Part shown: positions 34,917 through 45,600 of the stretch, in pieces
How the letters are laid out: each line of letters opens with the position of its first letter
How positions within the stretch are numbered: position 1 is the stretch's first letter
Assembly: GCA_002747105.1 (NCBI GenBank)
Contig: PDSY01000019.1
Span: forward strand, 1-50,030
Length of the DNA stretch: 50,030 nt
Source: Flavobacteriales bacterium
GTDB taxonomy: Bacteria > Bacteroidota > Bacteroidia > Flavobacteriales > Weeksellaceae
Direction of reading: 5' to 3'
Made by a program: the position numbers and the translations under genes
The notes under the pieces: model-generated
Told to the model about the DNA's origin: nothing
Seen by the model: the letters and a program-made list of their open reading frames with translations, nothing else
The model's database searches: none

Positions 34917-37900
34917 ATGGGAAATTCTGACCAAAAAACGAGTATAGTTTTCTCTTTTGTTTCTAATTTAGGTTTGCTAATTGGTCAAACTGCTTACATT
35001 TTAGACATCAATAAAGACGCTAGTGACGAAGTTAAAATTGAAGAAGTTGAAAAATTTCTTCACAATTTGGGCTACGATATTGACGATAATAGCCAAGTTG
35101 TAGAGGTTATTCAAGGTATTATTACAACAGCAGAGGATATTAAGGAACTCATTGAAGGCTTGATTGATTTTCCTTGGGGAAAAGGTTATGATGAGGTTCT
35201 CCACTTTAAAATTAGTGATAATATAAAGGAGGAAGGAAAAGATCTATTTCAGACGGGTAAAGACTTAGTTGATGCTATTATAGCATTAAAAGATTGTATA
35301 GAAGGTTTCGATACGGGACAAGGAACAATCTTAGACAAAAACTTCCCACGCCGTTTCAATGATCATTTATTTATTTCGATGCTTCGTAAGATGGAAGATG
35401 GAAGTTTATTTGATAACTTAGTAGAGGATGAAATGGAACGTGAGGCTCTTAAGAAAACCACTTTCGTTAAGAGTTTAAAAATTACTCTTGCCACACTTGA
35501 ACTTTTTGAAATATCAGACACACAGGAGGTTAATATACTCTACGAAAATCCTAACGAAGAAACTGCTGAACTCAATAAATTAAACAAAGATAAAAAAGAC
35601 GAGGACAAATTAAAGAAAGTTCCCACTAAAATCAATATGATACATTGGGGAAGATTTCAAGATATTTGCACATTTCAATGGGGATATTTGGAAGAGGCTT
35701 ATCCTATGGAAATGGATACCGCAAAATTGTTATTCAAGCGGTTGTCTAAATTAATCGATGCCATTGGTACAGAAGAATTAATGGATTGGCTTAATATTGA
35801 TGCGCTTTTAAATTGGTTGAAATCTTTAATAGAGAACGACGAAACAATTTCGGAAGAGGAAAAGAATAATACCATAAAAGCAGTTGATGATATACAAAAA
35901 GAGTATAACGATCTAACGCCTCCAAAAATAAAGAATGATATAAAGCCAAAAGATCTTCCATCTAACGGCACAACTATCATCAATAATATTAGCATAGAGA
36001 TTAGTAATATTATCAAAGAGGAAGATATCAACCTCTATATTATCACTCCTATCCAAAGGGTGCTTAAAAGAGAAGGAATTTCCAAAGACTTGACAATTAG
36101 TACGAATCAGGTTAAAAAGTTAATTAAAGAAATTAATGCTTGTGCTAGCGAAAAAATCAAGAAAATCAAGAAAAAAGACCTGAAAGAATGGTTTGATCTC
36201 ATCAAGAAGGCTTACGAGGATGATAAAATAAAAGTAAACACTTCTGATTTTGACTTATTAGCAACATTAGAAAGCATAAAAGATTTTGTACTTACCGATA
36301 TTATTGAAATAGATGATTTCAAGAATATTATACTCAGTAATTTAACTACTTTATTCGAAGAAAAACTTCAGAATGATTATACTGATAAAGATAGAGTTCA
36401 AAAAATCGTTACGGAAATCGGTATTGAAGTAGCTACTAACTTCCTGAGAAGGTTTGTGATTCCACAACTTCATGATCAGCTTTCAAAATTAAATCAGTTC
36501 ATTGAAGAATCGTTGAAAATATTATTAGACTTGAATGAATGGCGAGAAAGAGTACAAGAAGTATCTACAGATTTACGAACACTTATTAATGCGTATAGAA
36601 GTGATAAAAGTTTTGAAGAAAAAACACAAGCTTTTATTGACTTTGCAACAACTTTGATTGACCAATTACCCGAAGCATTTAAAAATAAAGTTAGTGATGA
36701 GTTAAGTCTATTAAAAAGTTTATACAACGAAGTTGAAACGAATATAGAACAGCGTCTTGTATCCATTAATATTTACCATAAAAAAGATGGTAATGATAGT
36801 ATTGATATTAAATTATGCCTCAAATTATTTAAAACAGATGATGATAAAGTAGCCATTAATATTTATCCTTATATTACTGCGAAAGCTGATAAAGATTTCC
36901 CATTAGGAGATAAGCATCTTTTATCCATTGCGACAAAAGGAGAACTGAATACTAAAGCTCAGATAAGTACTCCAATAGGTTTTCAAATTAGTGAAGATGG
37001 AATTTCATTAACAGGTAATAAAGAGGATGTCACCTCAAGTCTTATTTTCAAATTTCATCGAACAGCAGCTTTAGAATTGCTTAATCACAAGTATATTAGT
37101 CTTTCGATAGGAAATTATCCTCAGGAGTTATCTTTTGAGTTGAATGAACAATTTGAAGCCAAATACACGGCATCTCTTGAAAATGCGAGCCTGATGATTA
37201 GTAAAAGTTTATTTACCGATAATGGTTGGGACTTTGTCGCTGATGCTTTAGATGATGATATCGTCGCTTCTTTTGATACCACATTATCGTATTCTAGTAT
37301 CAATGGATTCTTTTTCTCTGGTTCCCCTAGTCTAAAAGCTGATTTCGATTTCGAAAAATCATTGTCAGGTCTCAAAATAGATGGATTACATTTAGCATTG
37401 GGCACAAAAACAAACGAAAGTTTAAATTTTAAAACATTGGCATCTACCAACCTTAGTTTAGACATTTCGGGCGTTACCTTTACCCTTAATAATATTGGAG
37501 TAAAATTGGATACTCCTGTATGGAAAGATTGGGATTTGTCGGCAAGGATAAAATATCCTAACGGAATTGGACTTGCCATAGAGACAGAAACGGTAAAAGG
37601 TGGTGGTTTCATTCAGTATAATGCTGAGGAAAGTAAATTTTTAGGCGTATTAGAACTGAACATTGCCAATACTGTAGAGCTTGGAGCCTTAGCAATATTA
37701 AACTTAAATGTAGAAGATGTTCCAGGGAATTTCTCTTTTGTAGGATTATTGATGGCATCAGGATTCTCGGTTCCGTTAGGATTTAATTTTTATTTGGTAG
37801 GAGCTGGTGGTGCTTTAGGTCTCAATCGTATGATAGACAGCAAAGTGGTAGAAAGCGGAGTGCACGATGGCTCTTTAGAGACTGTTTTCCTTGCTAAAAA

Positions 37901-39587
37901 CTTACAAAAGAATATTACCAAAATAGAGAAAGTAACCAATCAATATTTTCCTATTAAAAGCAAACAATTTTTCCTTGGAGCAATCGCAAAAATAAACTTT
38001 GGTTCTCCTGCTATTGTAAAAGGAGAAATGGGATTATTTATACAACTACCAAGTCCTACAGAAATCATTGTTTTTGGTGGTGTTCACGTACTAATGCCAG
38101 AGGAAAAACCTTCCATAGAAATCAATGTCTATTTTGCAGGAGGAATTAATTTCGAAGAACGTTTTTGGTTCGATGCATCTATTAGAGATTCTAATATCGG
38201 AGGAATTGATATTTTTGGTGATATTGCCATGCGTATACTTTGGGGCAAAGAAAAAGGAGTATTGATGTCAGCAGGAGGATTCCACCCGAGTTTTGAGGTG
38301 CCTGCAAAATACAATATGCCACCTAATATGCAACGCTTGGGAATGAAGATTGATAAAAAAAACTTTAAACTGAATTTAGGAGCTTATTATGCAGTAGGAA
38401 CAAATACTGTTCAGTTCGGTGCTCATTTGGACTTGAAAGCAGATTTAAAAGTCGCCAAACTGAAAGGATATTTATCTTTTGATACTTTATTTATTTTCAA
38501 TCCGTTCCATTTCGAAACGAATATTAAAGCGGGTATTGCATTAAGTGCCTTTGGTGTAAACCTATTGGCTGTTGACCTTGATTTTGTTTTAAGTGGAACA
38601 ACGCCTTGGAGAGTGAAAGGTTCTGCATCGGTGAAAATATTGTTCTGGACAGTTGATGCCGACTTCAATGTAAGTTGGGGCGATAAAGCGAAAGAGATTG
38701 ACTTAGAGGTTACCGAATTGTTCACGATTTTCATAGAAGAATGGAAAACAAATGAAAATTGGAAGGCGCTTACTTCTGACGAGAACGATAAACTCATCGC
38801 TTTAATGGATATACCAAAAGAAAGTTTGGTAATTCATCCTTTACAAGGCTTCTCGTTTAAGCAAGATAAAATACCTTTAAATCAGGAGTTAGACACTTAT
38901 GGAAAAACACTTCCTGCTGATTACAAATCTTTCAATTTAGACTTGAATAATATCAAAGTAGGTCATCATCAACAATCTAACAATACCAAAAGTACTAAGG
39001 AAAGTTCGTTGTTTATCCCTGCTGATTTTATAACAATGTCGAACGAAGATAAACTCGCCTCCCCTTCTTTTGTAAACATGGATAGTGGATTCGCCTATGA
39101 GAATAAAGAGGTTCTAAAAGGTGATTATGCAGGGAAAGCGATGGAATATAATATTGATGCTGATATTGTAGAGTATAGTGATAGTAAAGGATTTAGTGTG
39201 AAGTCCGCTGAGGAATCTGCAATTAAAAAGGTAAGTCCTCAGGAAATAAAAAAACTCATCAAAGATAATTTAGAATTTACTTCTGATATCTACCCAGGAT
39301 TAATACCTGGTAACTATATCGCTCCTCCTGAAAGTGCTTGTAGTAATTCAGATTCTGAGTTTTATGCATTCATTCGCAGACAACAAAAAGAGAGTCAATC
39401 AGGCAGTATTGGTCAGAAGATGGAACCGTATTATCGTTTATATGATAAGACAGCTAAGAAATATGTGTCAAGACAAGACAAGAAAAAGGACACCTATACT
39501 TATACCGAAGCTATTAATATAAAGAACCTTATGTTAAGAAAGGATAAGCAAAAAAGAAGTACTGATTTAGTAATTATGGTGGAATAA
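34917..39587 (+). CDS. Giant DUF6603-type protein, first gene of the operon
   Basis: A 1556-residue protein without signal peptide or membrane helix. Residues 1-620 are mostly helical and acidic, with coiled-coil-prone segments (for example NNTIKAVDDIQKEYNDL). Residues about 620-1280 are a long series of beta strands that alternate polar and hydrophobic residues. This part includes GVHVLMPEEKPSIEINVYF, the motif GGFHPSF (1120-1126), NTVQFGAH (1163-1170), FNPFHFETNIKAG and TTPWRVKGSASVKILFW, which I recognise as DUF6603. Residues 1280-1556 are a polar tail. The family occurs in several phyla without an assigned function. The gene is followed 16 bp later by the second giant gene. The beta-rich part could be a long groove or barrel-like sheet (inference). 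Confidence 0.8.
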   Translation: MGNSDQKTSIVFSFVSNLGLLIGQTAYILDINKDASDEVKIEEVEKFLHNLGYDIDDNSQVVEVIQGIITTAEDIKELIEGLIDFPWGKGYDEVLHFKISDNIKEEGKDLFQTGKDLVDAIIALKDCIEGFDTGQGTILDKNFPRRFNDHLFISMLRKMEDGSLFDNLVEDEMEREALKKTTFVKSLKITLATLELFEISDTQEVNILYENPNEETAELNKLNKDKKDEDKLKKVPTKINMIHWGRFQDICTFQWGYLEEAYPMEMDTAKLLFKRLSKLIDAIGTEELMDWLNIDALLNWLKSLIENDETISEEEKNNTIKAVDDIQKEYNDLTPPKIKNDIKPKDLPSNGTTIINNISIEISNIIKEEDINLYIITPIQRVLKREGISKDLTISTNQVKKLIKEINACASEKIKKIKKKDLKEWFDLIKKAYEDDKIKVNTSDFDLLATLESIKDFVLTDIIEIDDFKNIILSNLTTLFEEKLQNDYTDKDRVQKIVTEIGIEVATNFLRRFVIPQLHDQLSKLNQFIEESLKILLDLNEWRERVQEVSTDLRTLINAYRSDKSFEEKTQAFIDFATTLIDQLPEAFKNKVSDELSLLKSLYNEVETNIEQRLVSINIYHKKDGNDSIDIKLCLKLFKTDDDKVAINIYPYITAKADKDFPLGDKHLLSIATKGELNTKAQISTPIGFQISEDGISLTGNKEDVTSSLIFKFHRTAALELLNHKYISLSIGNYPQELSFELNEQFEAKYTASLENASLMISKSLFTDNGWDFVADALDDDIVASFDTTLSYSSINGFFFSGSPSLKADFDFEKSLSGLKIDGLHLALGTKTNESLNFKTLASTNLSLDISGVTFTLNNIGVKLDTPVWKDWDLSARIKYPNGIGLAIETETVKGGGFIQYNAEESKFLGVLELNIANTVELGALAILNLNVEDVPGNFSFVGLLMASGFSVPLGFNFYLVGAGGALGLNRMIDSKVVESGVHDGSLETVFLAKNLQKNITKIEKVTNQYFPIKSKQFFLGAIAKINFGSPAIVKGEMGLFIQLPSPTEIIVFGGVHVLMPEEKPSIEINVYFAGGINFEERFWFDASIRDSNIGGIDIFGDIAMRILWGKEKGVLMSAGGFHPSFEVPAKYNMPPNMQRLGMKIDKKNFKLNLGAYYAVGTNTVQFGAHLDLKADLKVAKLKGYLSFDTLFIFNPFHFETNIKAGIALSAFGVNLLAVDLDFVLSGTTPWRVKGSASVKILFWTVDADFNVSWGDKAKEIDLEVTELFTIFIEEWKTNENWKALTSDENDKLIALMDIPKESLVIHPLQGFSFKQDKIPLNQELDTYGKTLPADYKSFNLDLNNIKVGHHQQSNNTKSTKESSLFIPADFITMSNEDKLASPSFVNMDSGFAYENKEVLKGDYAGKAMEYNIDADIVEYSDSKGFSVKSAEESAIKKVSPQEIKKLIKDNLEFTSDIYPGLIPGNYIAPPESACSNSDSEFYAFIRRQQKESQSGSIGQKMEPYYRLYDKTAKKYVSRQDKKKDTYTYTEAINIKNLMLRKDKQKRSTDLVIMVE

Positions 39588-39603
39588 TAAAACGGATAGA
39601 ATT

Positions 39604-42600
39604 ATGTGTGCAAATAAAAAAAGAGAAAAAACAACCACTACAACTGGTGGAAGAGTCGAACAAAATTTTCAAATATATGGTTGGCAAAGACTTGGATTGG
39701 GAACAGCCATTAAAGAAAAAGAAAATACCGAAGGTAATACCACTCAAGGGGTTCGCCTACACCCTACTATTGATGTTACGGTACAATTAGATTTAAAAGA
39801 TACTAAGGCGGAGGAAAACATAACAAATGCAGAAGAAAATGATATAATAGCACAGCAAATAACGAAAAACATCCCTTTAATAGGACCTTATGAGGTAAAA
39901 GGAATCAATTCGAATGCTATTATTCGATCGTTTCCACCAGATAAAAACATGAATTTTCCGTACAATCATATGCCTTATATTGAGTTTTTAGAGCCCGATT
40001 TACCTTGGCGTTATACCCCTGCTTCGGCAAAGAACGGAAAATTAACACCATGGGTGATGTTAGTTGCTTGTAAAACTGATGAAGTTTTGGTCTCTCGTAA
40101 TAAAGCGGGAGCGAAAATATTAACCATTAAAGATGAAGCAACTTTTGATAAAATTTTCAGTGAAGAATATACCAGAAAATCATATTTATGGGCGCATGTA
40201 CAGCAAACAAACAATCAACCTTTCAGCCGTTTGCTTTGTCCAAGAGATTTAGAAGAATATACTGCCTATACCATTTTTATGATTCCTACTTATGAAGTGG
40301 GGCGTTTATCAGGTTTAGGTATAAGATTACCAGAAAAAACTGAAAATATCGAAAGACCTTTTGAAGGAACACCTTTTGATATTGGAGTACAGACTCGTTC
40401 TTGGGCTAAATATAAAGGGAAAATACGTGAAAAAGAATTCCCTGTGTATTATTCGTGGAGTTTTCAAACCTCAACAGGTGATTTTCACACATTAGCCAGA
40501 AAATTAGAGGCTGTTGGTACCGATAATTTACCTAAAGACCTGAAAGTTGATGTATCAAAAATGGGAGTTGGATTAGATTATGAAGTATTAAAAAAAACAC
40601 CGAAGAAAAAATCAATTGGGGTAAGTATGGCGAGTGTCCCTTCTGATTATAAACCTCAAAAAGAGGATGTACAAATCGTGGAATCTTTTCAAGGGAATTT
40701 AGAGCGTTTATTGGAAAAATCACCTGTATTTACAGAGAATAAACAAACTAAAAGTAAAGTCAATGCTCTCCAAGAAGATCCATGGGTGGTGCCACCAGTG
40801 TATGGAGCAAAACATATTATGGCAACTGCTTTGGAAAAGACCCAGAGTGCACCTTGGTTTTATGATTTAAATACCAAAATACCCAACCGTATTGCTGCAG
40901 GTTTAGGAATGGAAGTTATCAAACAGCATCAAGAGCAATTGGTGAATCGTGCGTGGGAACAAGTCGGAGAAGTTATCGCTCTTAACCAAAATATCCGTGA
41001 GAAGTTTTTTGGGATAAGTACACAGAAAGACTTGTGCTTTAACAAAGTCAGCAATTTTAAAAATATTTACCAAGACAATCTGAATCAAGAGATCAAAGAA
41101 AAAAGAATTGATGAGATTATACAATCATTACTCAATCTTGCGATTGTTTTAGAAACGCCTTTTGATAAAATTGGAGATAGTGGCGAAGATACACTTGCTC
41201 AACTTCTTAGGAGTAGTGGATTTCCGCCAGAATTGATAAATCCTGCTATTCAAAAGTTGCTTCGTTCTTATTCTAAATCGAATAATAAGACCAATATAAG
41301 CCCTGAAGTGTCACTCATTAAAACGATGCTGAAAAATCAATCAGGCATTTTTAATTTGGACAAGCAACAAAGTATTTTAAATTATAAAATAGCTGATTTA
41401 CTCCAAAAAATAAGAGATAATTTGGGGTATTACCGAGAAGTAGCCATCAAGGAATCTCTGGAATTACTCCATTTTATGTGTCATTATTGGGTAGAAGCTT
41501 TAGGACAAAATCGTAAAGAAATTGTAGATCATTTACCTGATTTACTCCCTAAAAAAAGTGAATTAAAGAAGTGGTTCCTAACAGAGCAAATACCCGAAGA
41601 TATTTCTGATAAGAATAATATAGATTTTGAAAGTTTCTTTTTTAATAAACCTCGTGATGTGAAGAACTTCAGTGATTTTTATGGTAATTGCTTCAAAGTT
41701 TATATCGAGTCTAACAATCAGTTGATAACCCTTTATGACCAATACAATGATTTATTAGAAAATAAAATCCCTAATATTAATACTTCTACTACAGAGGAGG
41801 TACAAGAAGTTGATTGGGGCAAATTGTCAAAAGGTATCTTAGATATTGTACAGACAGCGATGACAAATAAAGATAATCAACTTAAGGAGGCGATTGCAAA
41901 ACATCTTAAGGATTCCAATGTTGTATCTGATAATCAATATAATAGTAGTATTGCATCATCTCAACATCCTATATTGGCATATCCGTATTTTGCAGAACCA
42001 ACTTATTATTATTTGAATAAATTGTCATCAAAGTACATTTTACCAGCCATTGAAGATTTACCGAATAACACGATATCTCTCTTTAAGGACAATAAACAAT
42101 TTATAGAATCTTACATCTGTGGATTGAATACTGAAATGGGTAAAGAACTATTTTGGCGAGAATATCCAACCGACCGACGAGGATCTTATTTCGATAGATT
42201 CTGGGACGCCGATAACCCATATAGTGTAACAGGTGGACTGAAAAAACAGGTAAGCCGTCAATATGAATGGGATGGTGAATTAGGAGAAAATCATACGAGT
42301 TCTACTCCACTGTTGATATTTGCTGTTAAAGGAGAATTAATAAAGAAATATCCTGATGTCTTGGTATATTTAGCTGCAGCGAGTAAGAAAGGTAACAGAG
42401 TACAATTTGACGCTTCCAGTATCGAAATATATCCAGAACTTAGAGCACGAGTAAATAAGGACACTACGCTCTATGGTTTTAGAATGGGATTTAAAGAATT
42501 ATTAACAGATGGTGGCTACTTCCTCGCTTTCAAAGAAAAGCCGGGAAAACTAAGTTTTGCTAAAAAAGAATTGAACGATAATGACACCAGTGAAAAATAT

Positions 42601-42666
42601 GCTGAAAAAGCAGTAGTAGAACCATGTATCTATGCAAAACATGTGAGTGCGTTGCTAGCTAAATAA
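39604..42666 (+). CDS. Large conserved protein with WREYPTDRRG motif, second gene of the operon
   Basis: A 1020-residue protein, no signal peptide or membrane helix. Motifs I recall from large uncharacterised proteins in other phyla are YNHMPYIEFLEPDLPWRYTP (120-139), LTPWVMLVAC (about 146-155), and near the C terminus LNTEMGKELFWREYPTDRRG (841-860) continuing SYFDRFWD. The first 400 residues look mixed alpha/beta, while about 440-830 are helical and rich in Lys/Glu. The C-terminal motif is rich in Arg, Glu and aromatic residues but matches no catalytic site known to me. The start ATG is 16 bp after the DUF6603 stop and the next start ATG is 18 bp after its own stop, so the three are one transcript. 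I do not assign a function. Confidence 0.8.
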   Translation: MCANKKREKTTTTTGGRVEQNFQIYGWQRLGLGTAIKEKENTEGNTTQGVRLHPTIDVTVQLDLKDTKAEENITNAEENDIIAQQITKNIPLIGPYEVKGINSNAIIRSFPPDKNMNFPYNHMPYIEFLEPDLPWRYTPASAKNGKLTPWVMLVACKTDEVLVSRNKAGAKILTIKDEATFDKIFSEEYTRKSYLWAHVQQTNNQPFSRLLCPRDLEEYTAYTIFMIPTYEVGRLSGLGIRLPEKTENIERPFEGTPFDIGVQTRSWAKYKGKIREKEFPVYYSWSFQTSTGDFHTLARKLEAVGTDNLPKDLKVDVSKMGVGLDYEVLKKTPKKKSIGVSMASVPSDYKPQKEDVQIVESFQGNLERLLEKSPVFTENKQTKSKVNALQEDPWVVPPVYGAKHIMATALEKTQSAPWFYDLNTKIPNRIAAGLGMEVIKQHQEQLVNRAWEQVGEVIALNQNIREKFFGISTQKDLCFNKVSNFKNIYQDNLNQEIKEKRIDEIIQSLLNLAIVLETPFDKIGDSGEDTLAQLLRSSGFPPELINPAIQKLLRSYSKSNNKTNISPEVSLIKTMLKNQSGIFNLDKQQSILNYKIADLLQKIRDNLGYYREVAIKESLELLHFMCHYWVEALGQNRKEIVDHLPDLLPKKSELKKWFLTEQIPEDISDKNNIDFESFFFNKPRDVKNFSDFYGNCFKVYIESNNQLITLYDQYNDLLENKIPNINTSTTEEVQEVDWGKLSKGILDIVQTAMTNKDNQLKEAIAKHLKDSNVVSDNQYNSSIASSQHPILAYPYFAEPTYYYLNKLSSKYILPAIEDLPNNTISLFKDNKQFIESYICGLNTEMGKELFWREYPTDRRGSYFDRFWDADNPYSVTGGLKKQVSRQYEWDGELGENHTSSTPLLIFAVKGELIKKYPDVLVYLAAASKKGNRVQFDASSIEIYPELRARVNKDTTLYGFRMGFKELLTDGGYFLAFKEKPGKLSFAKKELNDNDTSEKYAEKAVVEPCIYAKHVSALLAK

Positions 42667-42684
42667 TTGAAAAAGAATATTGAA

Positions 42685-45600
42685 ATGAAAAGTTTATACA
42701 AAAATCAAAAAGAATCAAGAGAGGCAAATTTAGCTAAATCGCTGAATAAAAAATCAGAGTTTAACCCATTTTTGTTGTTTCCAATTCGTTTAGAAACTCG
42801 TTTTCGTACGGTTGAACACGATAAAAATGACGCTATACTTGATTATAATGATTGCATTTGGATTTTACAAGAAATAAATCAGTTACAAGAGGAAATAATA
42901 GCCCAAATTGACACTAAACAAAAGCTTGGTTTAGGGAAAAACTTTTACAAAAAAGTGAGCAATATTCATCGAAAGTTGCGGCAAATTGATAGTATTCCTA
43001 CTAGTCTGAAAGGAGATATGGCACAATTGCTAAAAAATACTTTTTCGATTCATCATTTAAAGAAAATAAAAATGGATAATCCGTTTTTATTCGATAAAAT
43101 TATAACAAAAGTAGAAGCCATTAAACAAGAGTTTAAGGTGATTAAAAGTCCTGCAAAAGATAAAAATCCTAAACAAAAAATTATCAAAATTTTAAAAAAA
43201 ATAGAGAAAGATTTGGCGATTATCTCTGATTTTGATAGGACTTCATATCGAGCTATTTCTCAACTTTCCAATTTAAAGTTACCTTTGAATAACGTTATAG
43301 ATAGAAATGATGTTATTATCTCGGCACTTAAAGTGGAACTTACCGACAAATATCAAAATAATAATAATCGTACACTTTATTTGAATATTGGTAAACGACG
43401 CTTTGAGATGCAACGAAATGATGCTCAGCCTAATCACTCCTCAAATGTATATACTTTTTTGTTTCAAACTTCCGATTTCATCTTAGATGATTTGGTAAAC
43501 AGTATGATTTATCTATCATTGGATACAGGTGAAAAATGGCGACCAACTTCTTTTAAACTTAGTTACATAAATCAAAATAAACAGCATGATTATTTAGAAA
43601 GGAAAAAGATAGAATGGCCTTGTTATCAAAGTATAGAAGATGAAATTATTAAACTCCAAAAAGAGGCAGGAGCTAATCCTAGGTTAAAAAAATATTTATA
43701 CAAAAAAATACATACTTTACCTCGTAGAATGCAAGCTGCTTTTAACAGCTTGTATATTGGGCTACCTTTGAGTTTAAAAGAAAAGGAAGAAATAGACGGC
43801 TTGATAGATAGTATTTTGGAAAAAGCTCCAATGGTAAGAGAAAACGTGACAAGTATTTACAATCCTAAATATTTAAAAAAACGTGGGCGTAGACATGGTA
43901 GAAGACCTCATGTAAATGTACCCGAGCGTATTAAAAAGATGGCTCAATCAAAAGATGGTATAAAAGAATATTTGGAATTACACCAAGAAGCACTTACTGT
44001 TTTTTATGATGTACATTGCGATAAATACATTAGGCATGCAATGAGAATTGGTCACGATTTACAAAGTAAAGAATTGACTACAAAAAATGTGAAGCTCGAT
44101 AATTTCTCAACTCCATACCTCATTATAGAAACGATAAAGGTCAACAAATACCTTAGTCTGATGATTAAAAAAGGAGTAGCGTATATTGACAGTCGAGAGG
44201 TGAAATTCTTATTGGAAAACACTCCATTGGAAAAATTGGGAAAACTAAACCTGAATAAATTTAGAGTGAGTTTCAATACTTTAAAAGAGTATGACTTCTT
44301 CAATAAACAATTGAAAACATTAAAATCCAAATGGCGTTACTTATTACAAAAGCCAAATAAAAAGATGGCCGATATCTTGAAGCATGGAGCGTGGATTGAG
44401 AGATTGCCATACCCTTTCCCTAAACGAATGGTAGATACGGCTGAGCTTTCCAATAAACAATTGTGTGTGCGTATCTTTCCTGATGATATTTTCATTTCGC
44501 AATTTCGTAAACCTTTGAATAGCGAAGAGTTTACAGATGCCAAAGATTTTCATATTTTGTGGTTTATTTTCAGTGGTAACCCAATATTAGCTCGTAGTTT
44601 ATGGGACAGTTTAGTAACCAAATACGGTGTCCATAGAGCCTCTTGGTTAGTCAGAGTATTTTCTCCACAAATGAAAAAAAATATAAGCAAACGACCTTAT
44701 AATGATTTTGCGAAAAGCTATTTAGGTGAGATCAACAATATGATTGCAAAGCTAGACACTCATCAAATAGACCGAATAAGCGTTATTAAAATTTTAGAAG
44801 ATTGCTCTACCAGTTTATACAATATGCGTAATAAAGTATATGATTACCAATGTATACCTGATATACTTTATCATCAGATTTGCAATAAAATAGAGCGTGT
44901 TAAGGAAAGTTTCGCTTATTATGAAAAATACTATGAAGTCATTGATACTAGCTTGAAAGAGGTGGATAAAGAAGAGATGGAACTATGGGATAAAGATTAT
45001 CATGCTGTTCTTAATTTTAAGCATGAACTTGATGATTTCCTATACCATTTAAAGGATAAGCAATTAGATTTAAAAACCATTAAAGAGAATTACAAGAACA
45101 AATATTTTAATGACGATTATTTTAAGTTCATAGACGGCAAGAAAAATGAGTTATTAGAAATCTCTGATGACGATTTTGAAGCCCATAGCCCTATTCTACC
45201 TGATAGATTTGTATTTTGGGGATATATTGATGGTGAAGAAAAACCCATCAAAGCATATGGACGAAAAGTAAATCCGAATTTGCAACTCAGTTTTTCCGAC
45301 GAAGACGAAGAAGAATTAGATCCTTATTTACTTGATATTGCGAAAGGAGATGTACAAGTGGAAGGTGGTTTAAAGTGGTTGTTCGATTACGAAGAAGCCG
45401 TACGAAACGGAATGGCAATTACAATACCTTTATCCGCAAAAGAATATGATGCTACATTTAGTTCAATATATGTATTAGGCGTAAAAGATGCTCCCAAGAA
45501 GAATACCTTGGAGGAATTATTCTACTCTCATATTTATACACGAAATTCGTTAGACTTTTTGGAAGTGGGTACGCCGACTAACCAATTAGAATCTAATAGA

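Noticed and set aside
35699..38797. Minus-strand open frames opposite the first giant gene
   Set aside because: The plus frame is open for 1556 codons with conserved motifs; the opposite frames are short and of low complexity.
42667..42684. TTG at 42667 as start of the third giant protein
   Set aside because: The ATG at 42685 gives normal spacing (18 bp) from the previous stop; the TTG would abut the stop directly. It cannot be excluded.
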